Below are positions 56,290 to 64,000 of a stretch of DNA of 64,000 nt, in pieces (position 1 is the first letter of the stretch; each line of letters starts with the position of its first letter). Below the pieces are notes generated by a model. The model was not told the origin of the DNA. It ran no database searches and worked only from the letters and a program-made list of their open reading frames with translations. Origin of the DNA: Arthrobacter sp. zg-Y1110 (GTDB taxonomy: Bacteria; Actinomycetota; Actinomycetes; Actinomycetales; Micrococcaceae); contig NZ_CP104272.1 in assembly GCF_025244865.1 (NCBI RefSeq), positions 2,046,001-2,110,000 of the forward strand, in the 5' to 3' direction. Made by a program: the position numbers and the translations under genes.

Positions 56290-56996
56290 GCCGCTGCCTG
56301 GACTGAGATGACGGACCGTTGAGCGCGCTGCAGATTGCGGATGAGTTCCGCGCGGCTTTGTCCATCGACGTGGTGGCGCCACATCGGCGTACCGGGGCTG
56401 CTGCGCCAGGATTCGCTCAGCGGACTGTTATCAACTGCGTCGAATCCGAGATCGTCATAGAACCGCGTCACCAGTTCGACGGCCTCCGGATAGTCGCTGG
56501 AGACGACCAGCGCCTTACGGTCAGGTGCTCCGGCCGGTCGCGCCAGCCGCATGATGGCCGGCAGCGCGTCGCTGGGAACACGGAGGTGGAAGCGCTCATG
56601 GAACTGGACGTGATTGAACGCCTTGACGACCTTCGAGGTGGGCAGCTGTTCCTGACGTAACTCATGAATAGTCTTGAGCCCGGAGTCGACGTCGGGGAAG
56701 TTCCCGTCGCGCCAGACCATGTAATTGTTGTTATCGATCACGACTTTTCCTGCGAGTTCCTGTACCGGCAGCCGGTCACCGGGCGCGTACGGGAACGCGG
56801 TGACGGCGAAGTCAGCGGCAGCCGCAGCCTCTGCCGCGTAGGCGGCGCGTGCCCGCGGCCCCAAGTCCTTGACCTGCCGCTGCAAGGTTTCCGGTCCCCG
56901 CGAATTCGCGATCACGACGTCGTAGCCTGCCGCTGTTGCCACCCGGGCAAGCGTTGTTCCGGCCTGGCCCGCGCCGAGGATGCCGATAGTAGTCAC
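56262..56996 (-). CDS. NAD(P)-binding F420-oxidoreductase-like protein
   Basis: 244 residues. Rossmann opening IGILGAGQAGTTLARVA, then VVIANSRGPETL, YAPGDRLPVQELAGKVVIDN and KAFNHVQFHE, the pattern of NADPH-dependent F420 reductase-like proteins. The GTG at 56996 follows GGGAG and lies 4 bases from the regulator's stop, so the two are an operon. Confidence 0.85.
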   Translation of the reverse strand: MTTIGILGAGQAGTTLARVATAAGYDVVIANSRGPETLQRQVKDLGPRARAAYAAEAAAAADFAVTAFPYAPGDRLPVQELAGKVVIDNNNYMVWRDGNFPDVDSGLKTIHELRQEQLPTSKVVKAFNHVQFHERFHLRVPSDALPAIMRLARPAGAPDRKALVVSSDYPEAVELVTRFYDDLGFDAVDNSPLSESWRSSPGTPMWRHHVDGQSRAELIRNLQRAQRSVISVQAAAQAKGPMPA

Positions 56997-57000
56997 GGTA

Positions 57001-57873
57001 TTACTCCCTGGTTGACCCGGCGCTGGTTTGCGGATGTTGCTGGCTCGTGTTCGTTGAGGACGCCGCGGAGGCAAGGAGCGCAAGTTTCTCAGCATTGTCC
57101 GAGCCGGCGTCGGGGTGGTAAATGACAAGCATCAGTCCGTCCGCTCCGTTGATGCCCAGCCGCTCCCGGTTGAGGGTCATTTCCCCGACCTGCGGGTGGT
57201 TGAGCCGCATCGGCGTGCCTCTCTGCGCGCGCACTTCATGCCGTGCCCACATTCGGCGGAAGTAGGGGCTCGCCAGCGAAAGCTCTCCGACGAGTTCAAT
57301 GAAACGGGGATTGTCGACATCCTTGCCCACGGACTGCCGAAGGTTCGCAATGAAGCACTCCGTCACCACTTCCCACTCCGGATAAAGGGCCTGCTCGGCC
57401 TGGTCGAGGAACATGTCCCTCAGCTGGTTCCCCCCGAGGTCAAGACGCGGTGAGAGCGCTTTCGCCAGGCTGTTCGCGGCCAGGATGTCGAAGTACCGCC
57501 CCTCGATGAAGGCAGGCTGGGCGAGCGAATCCAGCAGCTTGAGTGCACCAGCGGGAACGGTTTCCTTGGACGGCCGGCGAACGCGCTGCCGGGGAACGTC
57601 CGCTACCAGCGTGAGCAGGTACGCGAGGTGGTCGTCGTCAAGTTGGAGCACGCGGGCGATGGACTCGAGGACCTGGACGGAGGGGTGCCGGTCCCGCCCG
57701 CGCTCCAACCGCAGGTAGTAATCGGCGCTGATGCCGGCGAGCATGGCCACTTCCTCGCGCCGCAGTCCGGGCACGCGCCGCACACCCATGTCCGGGATGC
57801 CGGCCTGCTTCGGTGTTACCAGCTCACGCCTGGCCCGCAGGTAGTCGCCAAGGGCGTTCGATGTCTTACTCAT
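57001..57873 (-). CDS. XRE-type regulator with MmyB-like ligand-binding domain
   Basis: 290 residues. HTH: RRVPGLRREEVAMLAGISAD and YYLRLERGRDRHPSVQVLES; the C-terminal PAS-like MmyB domain (about 105-260): FDILAANSLAKALSP, VRAQRGTPMRLNHPQVGEM. Such regulators are often paired with SDR genes in actinomycetes and may sense fatty-acid-like ligands. Leaderless-type start: TAGGCT seven bases before the ATG. It is flanked by two operator copies. Confidence 0.9.
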   Translation of the reverse strand: MSKTSNALGDYLRARRELVTPKQAGIPDMGVRRVPGLRREEVAMLAGISADYYLRLERGRDRHPSVQVLESIARVLQLDDDHLAYLLTLVADVPRQRVRRPSKETVPAGALKLLDSLAQPAFIEGRYFDILAANSLAKALSPRLDLGGNQLRDMFLDQAEQALYPEWEVVTECFIANLRQSVGKDVDNPRFIELVGELSLASPYFRRMWARHEVRAQRGTPMRLNHPQVGEMTLNRERLGINGADGLMLVIYHPDAGSDNAEKLALLASAASSTNTSQQHPQTSAGSTRE

Positions 57874-57916
57874 GGGAGCCAGCCTAGGACCTGGCAGGGC
57901 GGTTGGGACAGCGGCA

Positions 57917-57984
57917 GAGGGGGTCCTGTCACTCCCCCGGCTGGACAGGGCTCTGGCCGGTGAAAGCAGGCATTCGTAGCGTTG
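57917..57984 (+). promoter_or_regulatory. Promoter/operator copy B
   Basis: Contains the inverted repeat CCTGTC (57925-57930) and GACAGG (57944-57949), separated by 13 bases, and -10 TAGCGT (57977-57982). It lies between the regulator and the SDR-exporter operon and may control both. Confidence 0.75.
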
Positions 57985-58026
57985 CAGTGGCTCAGCTGGA
58001 GCTGAGCCTACCGAGAGGACAGAAAA

Positions 58027-58710
58027 TTGACCATCACATTAATCACCGGGGCGAACAAGGGCATCGGATTCGAAACAGCCAGGCAACTGCTGGAGTTGGG
58101 GCATGTCGTTTACATAGGTGCCCGTGATGCCGAGCGGGGTGAGAAAGCCGCAGCAGAGCTGGGCGCTCGATTCGTGCAGCTCGACGTAACGGACGACGCC
58201 TCAGTCAGCAGCGCACTCGCGAGCATTGATGCCTCCGAGGGGCGGCTCGATGTCCTGGTGCACAACGCAGGCATCCTGGAAACGGAGATGGACGGCCCTT
58301 CCGCCCTCCGGGCCTTCGATACCAATGCCGTAGGCATTGTCCGCGTCACGCAGGCGGCACTCCCCCTGCTGCGCAAATCCGCCAACGCCCATGTGGTCAC
58401 CATCTCGAGCAGCGCCGGGTCCTTCTGGGCGGTAACCAACCCCGATCGACCGGAGTTCGACCTGCCGCTTGCCCTCTACTCGGCATCCAAGACGGCGGCG
58501 ACCATGCTCACCGTGCAGTACGCCAAGTCCCACCCCGGCATCAAGTTCAACGCACTCGAACCCGGCACCACTGCCACGGAAATGGCGGCCCGTTTCGGAA
58601 TCGGGAGGCCACCGGAAGAAAGCGCACGAGTCGTTGTGCGCCTCGCCACCCACGGCTCGGAGGGCCCAACCGGAACCCTCCGGGACGAAAACGGCGAGCT
58701 GCACTTCTAG
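58027..58710 (+). CDS. Short-chain dehydrogenase/reductase (SDR), operon B
   Basis: 227 residues. TGANKGIG, HNAG in the place of NNAG, SSSAGSFW, YSASK. The TTG start follows GAGAGGACAG. Seventeen bases separate its end from the exporter start, so the two are co-transcribed. Substrate unknown. Confidence 0.88.
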   Translation: MTITLITGANKGIGFETARQLLELGHVVYIGARDAERGEKAAAELGARFVQLDVTDDASVSSALASIDASEGRLDVLVHNAGILETEMDGPSALRAFDTNAVGIVRVTQAALPLLRKSANAHVVTISSSAGSFWAVTNPDRPEFDLPLALYSASKTAATMLTVQYAKSHPGIKFNALEPGTTATEMAARFGIGRPPEESARVVVRLATHGSEGPTGTLRDENGELHF

Positions 58711-58726
58711 GAGAAGGATCACCACA

Positions 58727-59971
58727 ATGACCGCCACCCCCTTACACCTCACCAAAGCAGGCCAGACAGCCTCCTGGGGCGGTGTTGTCTCGCTCGGCCT
58801 TGGAATCTTCGCGATCGTTATGTCTGAGTTCTTGCCCGCGAGCCTCCTTCCGCGTATCGCCGGAACCCTGGACGTATCGGTCGGTGCTGCAGGACAAAGC
58901 GTGACAATGACCGCCGTCGCTGCTGTTTTCTCGGCCCTCTTTATCGCCGTGGTCCTCCCCCGCACCGATCGCCGGCGGGTCATGATCGGTCTTACCGCCT
59001 TGGCCATCCTCTCCAACATCCTCGTTGCCCTGGCACCCGGCCTTTTCGTTCTTCTGTCGGCGCGGCTCCTGCTCGGCGTTGCCCTTGGCGGCTTCTGGGC
59101 AATGGCCACCGCCATGGCCGCGCACCTGGTGCCCGCCGACCATCTCGGCCGCGCGCTGACCGTCATCAACGCCGGTGTAGCGGTTGCAACCATCGTTGCC
59201 GCACCTCTCGGCGCCTGGCTCGGGGAAATCTGGGGATGGCGGGCCGTCTTTTTCATCGCCGCAGTCGTCGCAGCTCTGGCCCTGCTCGTGCAGGCGGCCA
59301 CACTGCCGGCCATCAGACCTACAGGAGTGAGCGGGCTCCGCGCCCTCGGATCGACCCTTGGCTCCGGAGTGGTCGTAGTGGGATTGGTTGCGGTCCTGCT
59401 GGCCTTCGGCGGCCACTTCGGCGGATTCACGTATATCCGCCCGGCGGCAGAAACCGTGTCCGGAATCGATGCCGGCGGTCTGGCCGTGCTGCTGCTCGTG
59501 TTCGGAGCCGCCAGCGTCCTGGGCACCGTTCTCAGCGGCCCCCTGGCCGACCGTGCGCTTCGGGCCGCCGTGGTCCTCTTCCCCGCGGTATTGGGGCTCG
59601 GAATGCTTGTTATGCTCCTCGCCGGCGGATCAATCACGGGCCTCTTCATCGCCGCCGCACTCTGGGGGTTTGGTTTCGGCGGACTCCCGACCGCAGTGCT
59701 CAGCTGGGGCGCCAGGACTGCACCGACACGGCTTGAACAAATCGGCGGGCTCATCGTGACGGTCTGCAATATCGCGATCGCCGTCGGAGCGAGCGTCGGC
59801 GGAGTCCTCGTCGACGGCGCCGGTGCGACCTACGCTCTGACCGTAGGTGGAATTGCGGCGATCGTCGGCGCGTTCATACTGACGATTCTTCCCCTTACAA
59901 AAACGGCCGTGGTCCCAACCTGTCAACGCACTGCGGGTCCAACCAATTCTATTGACGGGGCTGCGGCATGA
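58727..59971 (+). CDS. MFS exporter, NepI/AraJ-like (DHA1)
   Basis: 414 residues with 12 helices. VMSEFLPASLLPRIAGTLDV, AGQSVTMTA, GVALGGFWAMATAMAAHLVP and GEIWGWRAVFFIAA recall the purine-ribonucleoside exporter NepI. The C-terminal 20 residues overlap a recombinase remnant on the other strand and may be a replaced tail. Confidence 0.85.
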   Translation: MTATPLHLTKAGQTASWGGVVSLGLGIFAIVMSEFLPASLLPRIAGTLDVSVGAAGQSVTMTAVAAVFSALFIAVVLPRTDRRRVMIGLTALAILSNILVALAPGLFVLLSARLLLGVALGGFWAMATAMAAHLVPADHLGRALTVINAGVAVATIVAAPLGAWLGEIWGWRAVFFIAAVVAALALLVQAATLPAIRPTGVSGLRALGSTLGSGVVVVGLVAVLLAFGGHFGGFTYIRPAAETVSGIDAGGLAVLLLVFGAASVLGTVLSGPLADRALRAAVVLFPAVLGLGMLVMLLAGGSITGLFIAAALWGFGFGGLPTAVLSWGARTAPTRLEQIGGLIVTVCNIAIAVGASVGGVLVDGAGATYALTVGGIAAIVGAFILTILPLTKTAVVPTCQRTAGPTNSIDGAAA

Positions 59972-60116
59972 CCGCGATTGCTCGTCGCCGCACTTCGCCG
60001 TAGATCGTCGTTCGAGAGACTGAGAATAGTTCAGCGCGTTCGGCCTGGGTGTGCTCGCCTTTGTCGTGCAGCTCAAGCAAGTGCCGGCGCTGCGAAGCAG
60101 ATAGCTTCGGCGTCAC
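59949..60116 (-). pseudogene. C-terminal HTH remnant of a serine recombinase/resolvase
   Basis: 55 codons: TPKLSASQRRHLLELHDKGE, then the helix-turn-helix AELFSVSRTTIYGEVRRR. This is the C-terminal DNA-binding segment of resolvase-type enzymes; the catalytic domain is absent and a stop occurs at 60141. It overlaps the exporter's 3-prime end. Confidence 0.6.
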
Positions 60117-60160
60117 GATCGTCTTTGTGCCACCAATTGATTAATCCGTGCTGTGCCCTG

Positions 60161-60412
60161 CTATCTGGCGGCGAGTTGTTTTTGGCAGTCCGGAGAGACG
60201 ACCCTCATGGTGCTTGGGGGGTTTTCCTCCAGCCACCACGCGGGGCGGATGGGGCGCGGTTGAAGGTTTCCGCCACAGTTGGGGCATGCACGATCTTGAA
60301 AGCGGTCTACACAGGTTGGGCACCAAGTGCATTCGAACGTGCAAATGTAAGTCTCATCAGACGGAGCGAGATCCCGATTGCAGCATTCACAGTTTGGGCG
60401 GATTTCAAGCAT
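60161..60412 (-). CDS. DUF1272 protein (Cys-rich, zinc-finger-like)
   Basis: 83 residues. MLEIRPNCECCNRDLAPSD, then ICTFECTWCPTCVDRFQ and CPNCGGNLQPRPIRP, with paired cysteines suited to zinc. Short cytosolic protein of unknown function. TACAGT lies six bases before the ATG, a leaderless-type start. Confidence 0.85.
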   Translation of the reverse strand: MLEIRPNCECCNRDLAPSDETYICTFECTWCPTCVDRFQDRACPNCGGNLQPRPIRPAWWLEENPPSTMRVVSPDCQKQLAAR

Positions 60413-60939
60413 GAGAAAACTGTATGTGTATGCTTCAGGGTTTGGTCTGATTGCCCTCTAAGCGTGTCCCCCTACTAGTCCTCACCGGCTCGTCGCACGG
60501 GAGTGCGATTCACACGACCGGACCAGGGCTCGCCCCCCCCTGCACGAATACGATCGTATTCGTGCACGTCTGTGCAGCAGCACTGACATGTAATTGCCCA
60601 TCCGCCCAGCCGTGGCGTTTGCGTCACCTTCACCGGGCATTTTTGTGGGCGGGGTATATGCAAATTCCTCGGTGCCAGCATCGACATGGCGATGTCCCCG
60701 GAGGGGAAGCGGTGGCAGCACGTCGCACTGAGGGACCCTAAAACAACACGATTCGAGCTGTTCTGCATCGTTGTACCCCAATGCCGCAGCTCCCACGGCA
60801 GAGACACGCGTCATAGGCGCTTAGATTCTGTTGGTCGAAACCACACCCCACTGAGGGGTTTCTTCGATGTATCAGCGCTTGAACTTGCCTAAGGACAACA
60901 GAGTGCTTGGTCCGGGATGCTCTCTGGTTTGATTGAGTC
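60413..60939. other. Gene-poor stretch with a large palindrome
   Basis: About 530 bases with no frame I believe in. It holds a 26-base perfect palindrome (60541-60566) and an imperfect hairpin with GGGG/CCCC arms at about 60835-60867. The remainder looks like degraded sequence. Confidence 0.5.
60541..60566. repeat. 26-bp perfect palindrome
   Basis: The left half TGCACGAATACGA is exactly complemented by the right half. There is no spacer. Candidate operator or recombination-related site; no nearby factor is identified. Confidence 0.85.
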
Positions 60940-61785
60940 ATGAAGCTACCGCCGTTCGAATCCGATTATGAAGATTCAGTCCTACCGACATTTGCTGGTG
61001 ACCCAGCCACACATATCGCGGTGAGAATCAGCGCGGATGCGGAGACTCCATGGACGCAGATGTCGGCGCTTTTGGGCACGACAGTGATCCAAGCCGTCCA
61101 AAGCTTCTACCTGGCAAAACGATCCAGACAGTACTTCAGTGATCTGCCGGAAGACGACGATCGGGTTGGTCAGGCGATCGAGCACATCAACAACCGGTTG
61201 ATGCGGATGGCGGTGCTCGACATCGCCGCGCTCAACGACGGCGGACTCGGAGGCAAGGACCCCGAGAACACTCGGACAGCGTCATTGCCCACAGCCCATC
61301 GACGCATGGAGCGGCATTTGACCGACGCCAACGCGTCCGCTGCCGAGCTGGATCAGCTAGGCAAGCTACAAACTGACATCAACTGTGATCATTACATGCC
61401 GTTGAAGTACGTTCGCCACCTCCGCAACAAATGGGCAGGGCACCCGTCTCTGGATCGTCGGTTCGACGCTTGGGCAGATGCCGACAAGACACTGTCGATT
61501 GCTGTGGTGGAGGCAGCGTTGACTCGGCTGGTTAACAACGCCCATGACACTGCAAGGTTCGTCTCCTCAGCTCCTGCGCTGCAGGACTTTCGCCAGCCTC
61601 CGGCGGTGGCGAATCCCGATGGTTCCTGGCCCATGGAGGTTAATCTGAGCAACGTCACAGTCTTGGCGGACATCATGCGGGAATCCGCCGATAAACAGGT
61701 TCGTGCCCTCCGTGCTCAAATCACAGGCGAGACAAAGCTCGAGCGATCGGCCCATACGGAGGCATACCGAGGTAAACAGTATTAG
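60940..61785 (+). CDS. Hypothetical protein with a HEPN-like R-x5-H motif
   Basis: 281 residues, mostly helical, cytosolic. YVRHLRNKWAGHPS (R162 to H168) is the RN-x-W-x-GH form seen at HEPN RNase active sites, followed by a long helix; AbiU2-type HEPN proteins are the closest I can recall. Other parts are not recognised. Base composition is less GC rich than the housekeeping genes, which suggests transfer. No antitoxin is obvious. Confidence 0.55.
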   Translation: MKLPPFESDYEDSVLPTFAGDPATHIAVRISADAETPWTQMSALLGTTVIQAVQSFYLAKRSRQYFSDLPEDDDRVGQAIEHINNRLMRMAVLDIAALNDGGLGGKDPENTRTASLPTAHRRMERHLTDANASAAELDQLGKLQTDINCDHYMPLKYVRHLRNKWAGHPSLDRRFDAWADADKTLSIAVVEAALTRLVNNAHDTARFVSSAPALQDFRQPPAVANPDGSWPMEVNLSNVTVLADIMRESADKQVRALRAQITGETKLERSAHTEAYRGKQY

Positions 61786-62055
61786 GACTGCGTAGTTCAG
61801 TGTCGTCAGGCGGACACTCCACAGCCGCATAACGGGAATCCTTACAATGTCGTCCACAAAGCGTCACGGTCGCCTCGGAGGACAAATCTGTGCATCGAGG
61901 GTGGGGACAAGGTGTCCACTATGCTCCACCAGCTGACGCATCAGTTCGCGCTGTGGATATAAGGGAAGGTTCCCGTGATGAGCCTACTGAGAGCGCGTTC
62001 AAGGATCGGGTTAGGGACCTTGCTAGCACCTTTAGCTGGAGGGGTGGTCCGGGCG

Positions 62056-62061
62056 TACCGT
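62056..62061 (+). promoter_or_regulatory. -10 box of the PASTA protein (leaderless type)
   Basis: TACCGT, seven bases, ATG at 62069. Confidence 0.4.
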
Positions 62062-62068
62062 TAGCGCC

Positions 62069-62392
62069 ATGGTGGAGCGCATGTTGAAGAGAGTTCTCGT
62101 TCCCGACGTGGTCGGACTACCGTTCCATGTTGGCCGGGACATCGCGGATGAAGCAGGCGTCACTCTTGCCAACCCAGATCCCGATGGGCCACCGATCGGT
62201 GCCATCGCATGGCCGGGCTTGTTCTACATCACCTGGCAAGACCCGCGGGCGGGCTTCGAACTGAACCAGGGGGACTCAGTGAGGGTGGAAGTCGTCGAAC
62301 ACGGCGGCGCGCAAAACGGTGCCCTAACGCGCGACCCATCGGGCCCGCCGGCACTTGCGGCTCACGCGCAAACAGAAGCTGACACCGTCTAG
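62069..62392 (+). CDS. Small single-PASTA-domain protein
   Basis: 107 residues. VPDVVGLPFHVGRDIADEAG and QGDSVRVEV outline one PASTA domain, normally found in serine/threonine kinases and penicillin-binding proteins. There is no signal peptide or membrane helix, so it appears cytosolic and free-standing. The tail is Ala/Thr rich. Confidence 0.65.
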   Translation: MVERMLKRVLVPDVVGLPFHVGRDIADEAGVTLANPDPDGPPIGAIAWPGLFYITWQDPRAGFELNQGDSVRVEVVEHGGAQNGALTRDPSGPPALAAHAQTEADTV

Positions 62393-62488
62393 TCTCCGGA
62401 GGTGGTCTTGGTTATTTCTCCCAAGCCATCTGACTCAGCTGCGCCCAGTGCGTAGGAGGATCCCCACTGGGACGCAGGGGTGTGGCTG

Positions 62489-63172
62489 TTAGCCCCGGGT
62501 CGTAAACCGGACCTGGATTCGTTTGAGTTCAGCGCGTGGAAGTACTGCGGTCACGACGCCGCCGCCTGCGAGACGGGCTCCGATGCCGTACACGAACGGG
62601 TCAGTATCGACCTCTGCACCGGTTACGTCGACTCCGTTGACGACGGTTCTGGCCTGGCCGTTGACCATCCGGCCGGTCACTGCGGGTGCGTGCTGGTCCC
62701 AGGGTTTGTCGCCGGGCCAGAGCTCCTGCCGGTACTGGTTCATCAAGATGTGGTTGACATGGTCAGCCAGGAGGCTTTGAAGCGAGTGCTCGGAAGGCTC
62801 TCGGTGCCAAGTGGTTCGCACGGCCTCCCACAGCTGCGGATATTGCATTCGCTTCACTTGTTCGATCAGCCAAGGGGGCCGGGGCCATGGCGGAACTTCC
62901 TCGATCGCCCTTCGGGTCTCCTCGTCGAAGTCCGCAAGGTTAGCCGGATCTGAGCGATCATCCGGGTTTCGCCAGAGAGTGTAGGTGATGCTCGCTGTCA
63001 TCTCGCTGTACCCACGGTCATCCATGGCGGAGTTCAGGCTTACGGAGTCCGTGTCCTCCAGCGATGGCTGGGGCATAAGCCCTAGCACCGGAATAGGCAT
63101 GCGCTTCAGATTCTCGACCCATTCAGCACGAGGGTCGGGGGCGTCTTCGGGCAGAATGCCAACCAGTCTCAT
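62489..63172 (-). CDS. Hypothetical protein
   Basis: 227 residues, soluble, Pro and Trp rich (VPPWPRPPWLIEQVKRM). No domain recognised. ATG at 63172 (RLVGILPED follows) is chosen over a TTG at 63229. Same strand as the Nudix gene, 77 bases apart. Confidence 0.6.
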   Translation of the reverse strand: MRLVGILPEDAPDPRAEWVENLKRMPIPVLGLMPQPSLEDTDSVSLNSAMDDRGYSEMTASITYTLWRNPDDRSDPANLADFDEETRRAIEEVPPWPRPPWLIEQVKRMQYPQLWEAVRTTWHREPSEHSLQSLLADHVNHILMNQYRQELWPGDKPWDQHAPAVTGRMVNGQARTVVNGVDVTGAEVDTDPFVYGIGARLAGGGVVTAVLPRAELKRIQVRFTTRG

Positions 63173-63249
63173 GCCTAGACAATGAATCAAACGAGGGTGC
63201 CTGTAAATGGGAATGGGTTGCAGGCCCAAATGTCCCGCTTACCGATCCG

Positions 63250-63801
63250 TCACCGGACGATACGCAGTGCCTGCCTCGCAAGCGGCCAGAGCGCGTCGAG
63301 GCGGGCGGACCAGGGGTCAGCCATAAGGCCCGCACACAGCCGGCGGTCGACTTCCTCGAGAGGCACCCACTCGGCGGCCATGACTTCGCTCTGCTGCAAT
63401 CTCAATTCGGTGTTCGCCGGCGCGTGGGCAGTATAGAAATCAAGAAGAGCTGCTGCTTCAACAAATCGATCAATCGGCGTCAGCACGGACGGCGGAATCT
63501 CTACCCCCGTCTCCTCCCCCAGTTCCCGACTCGCCGCCTGACGACTTGTCTCACCACTGAGAGCGCTTCCACCGGGGAACTCCCATCCGAAGGGAAATTC
63601 CTTAGTTGCTGCACGTTGGGTAAGGAGGACAGCTCCATCCTCACGCTGGATACAAACTGCGACGATCAAATGAAAAAACCCGGACGGCCAGTTCGCTGCG
63701 CCCCTGCGATAGGTTCTGCCCGTCGGAGACCCTTCGGCATCCACGACGTCCCACCACTCGTCAGTACTGTTCGTTTCTAAACTCGTCCAGGACGTTGGCA
63801 T
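63250..63801 (-). CDS. Nudix hydrolase
   Basis: 183 residues. Nudix box with G-x5-E-x7-REL-x-EETG (about 76-98) in GSALSGETSRQAASRELGEE. The N-terminus EWWDVVDAEGSPTGRTYRRG resembles isopentenyl-diphosphate isomerase-like Nudix proteins, but the substrate is unknown. A TAAGGT box lies six bases before the ATG. Confidence 0.88.
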   Translation of the reverse strand: MPTSWTSLETNSTDEWWDVVDAEGSPTGRTYRRGAANWPSGFFHLIVAVCIQREDGAVLLTQRAATKEFPFGWEFPGGSALSGETSRQAASRELGEETGVEIPPSVLTPIDRFVEAAALLDFYTAHAPANTELRLQQSEVMAAEWVPLEEVDRRLCAGLMADPWSARLDALWPLARQALRIVR

Positions 63802-63974
63802 GTCTTCACCTTAGTAGGCGGCAAGTACCCGCGACATGACCGAGACCGCCCGGACACCGATCGCCTTGAGGAACGGCATCGTGGCACTTGGTTATGGTGA
63901 AGTCATTGGGCACCGGATCTTGTCTATGTGTGTGACAGTAATTGCCCGAATGGCCGAGGTGATTTAGGGGGACC

Positions 63975-64000
63975 ATGAGCACATTTACGCAAGTCGCCCC
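63975..64000 (+). CDS. Start of a gene cut by the window end
   Basis: ATG behind AGGGGG, reading MSTFTQVAP to the window edge. Too short to name. The 170 bases before it hold no other gene. Confidence 0.4.

Noticed and set aside
60482..60814. Open frames on the minus strand around the palindrome
   Set aside because: No domain, no ribosome site or -10 box, and two overlapping frames of equal length; likely chance.
61890..62087. 65-codon plus-strand frame between the HEPN-like and PASTA genes
   Set aside because: No start signal or family resemblance; it runs into the PASTA start in another frame.

Overview
The window comes from a high-GC actinobacterium, most likely an Arthrobacter-like member of the Micrococcaceae. 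Supporting this are the strongly GC-biased third codon positions, frequent GTG and TTG starts, the mycothiol genes (S-(hydroxymethyl)mycothiol dehydrogenase, mycoredoxin), the MurT-GatD lipid II amidation pair, the secDF-yajC-ruvBAC-yebC block read into relA, and actinobacterial SOS boxes (TCGAAC-N4-GTTCGA). The genus is inferred from gene content and order, not from a search.

Layout. 0-1.7 kb: a nitronate monooxygenase cut by the window edge, and PhzF. 1.8-15.7 kb: housekeeping genes on the minus strand (aspS, hisS, relA) interleaved with plus-strand genes (amino-acid permease, a NarL-type two-component system, a cyclophilin, a DUF349 protein, an orphan AbiEi-like protein). 15.9-22.4 kb: secF, secD, yajC, ruvB, ruvA, ruvC, yebC, all minus strand. 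22.7-32.8 kb: a heterogeneous insert between yebC and the thrS-HIT-pgsA cluster, holding murT-gatD, a toroid-fold protein, an SOS-controlled DUF222/HNH protein, a methyltransferase broken by one nonsense codon, a CapA lipoprotein and an M3 peptidase. 32.9-36.1 kb: pgsA, HIT, thrS. 36.2-40.0 kb: dnaE2 and a DUF6504 gene behind a perfect LexA palindrome, without imuA/imuB. 40-52.4 kb: accessory metabolism and stress genes (DHA2 exporter, YhiM-like protein, tyrosine phosphatase, two pairs of tandem paralogues, chorismate mutase, SRAP/YedK, mycoredoxin, two zinc dehydrogenases, a metallo-beta-lactamase-fold hydrolase). 54.7-60 kb: a regulon-like module around an MmyB-type regulator. 60-64 kb: a visibly less GC-rich accessory stretch with a recombinase remnant, a 26-bp perfect palindrome, a possible HEPN protein, a lone PASTA-domain protein and a Nudix hydrolase.

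How the genes work together. Three candidate LexA sites (upstream of ruvA, on the start of the DUF222/HNH gene, upstream of DUF6504-dnaE2) suggest a local SOS theme of recombination, mutagenic repair and a nuclease-like mobile-type gene. The most system-like feature is the 54.7-60 kb block: one MmyB-type regulator, a co-transcribed NADP-binding oxidoreductase, and two plus-strand operons (two membrane proteins plus an SDR; an SDR plus an exporter). These two operons share a 61-bp promoter/operator identical at 49 positions. Many genes here also have a -10 box (TANNNT) only 6-8 bases before the start codon, the signature of leaderless transcripts.
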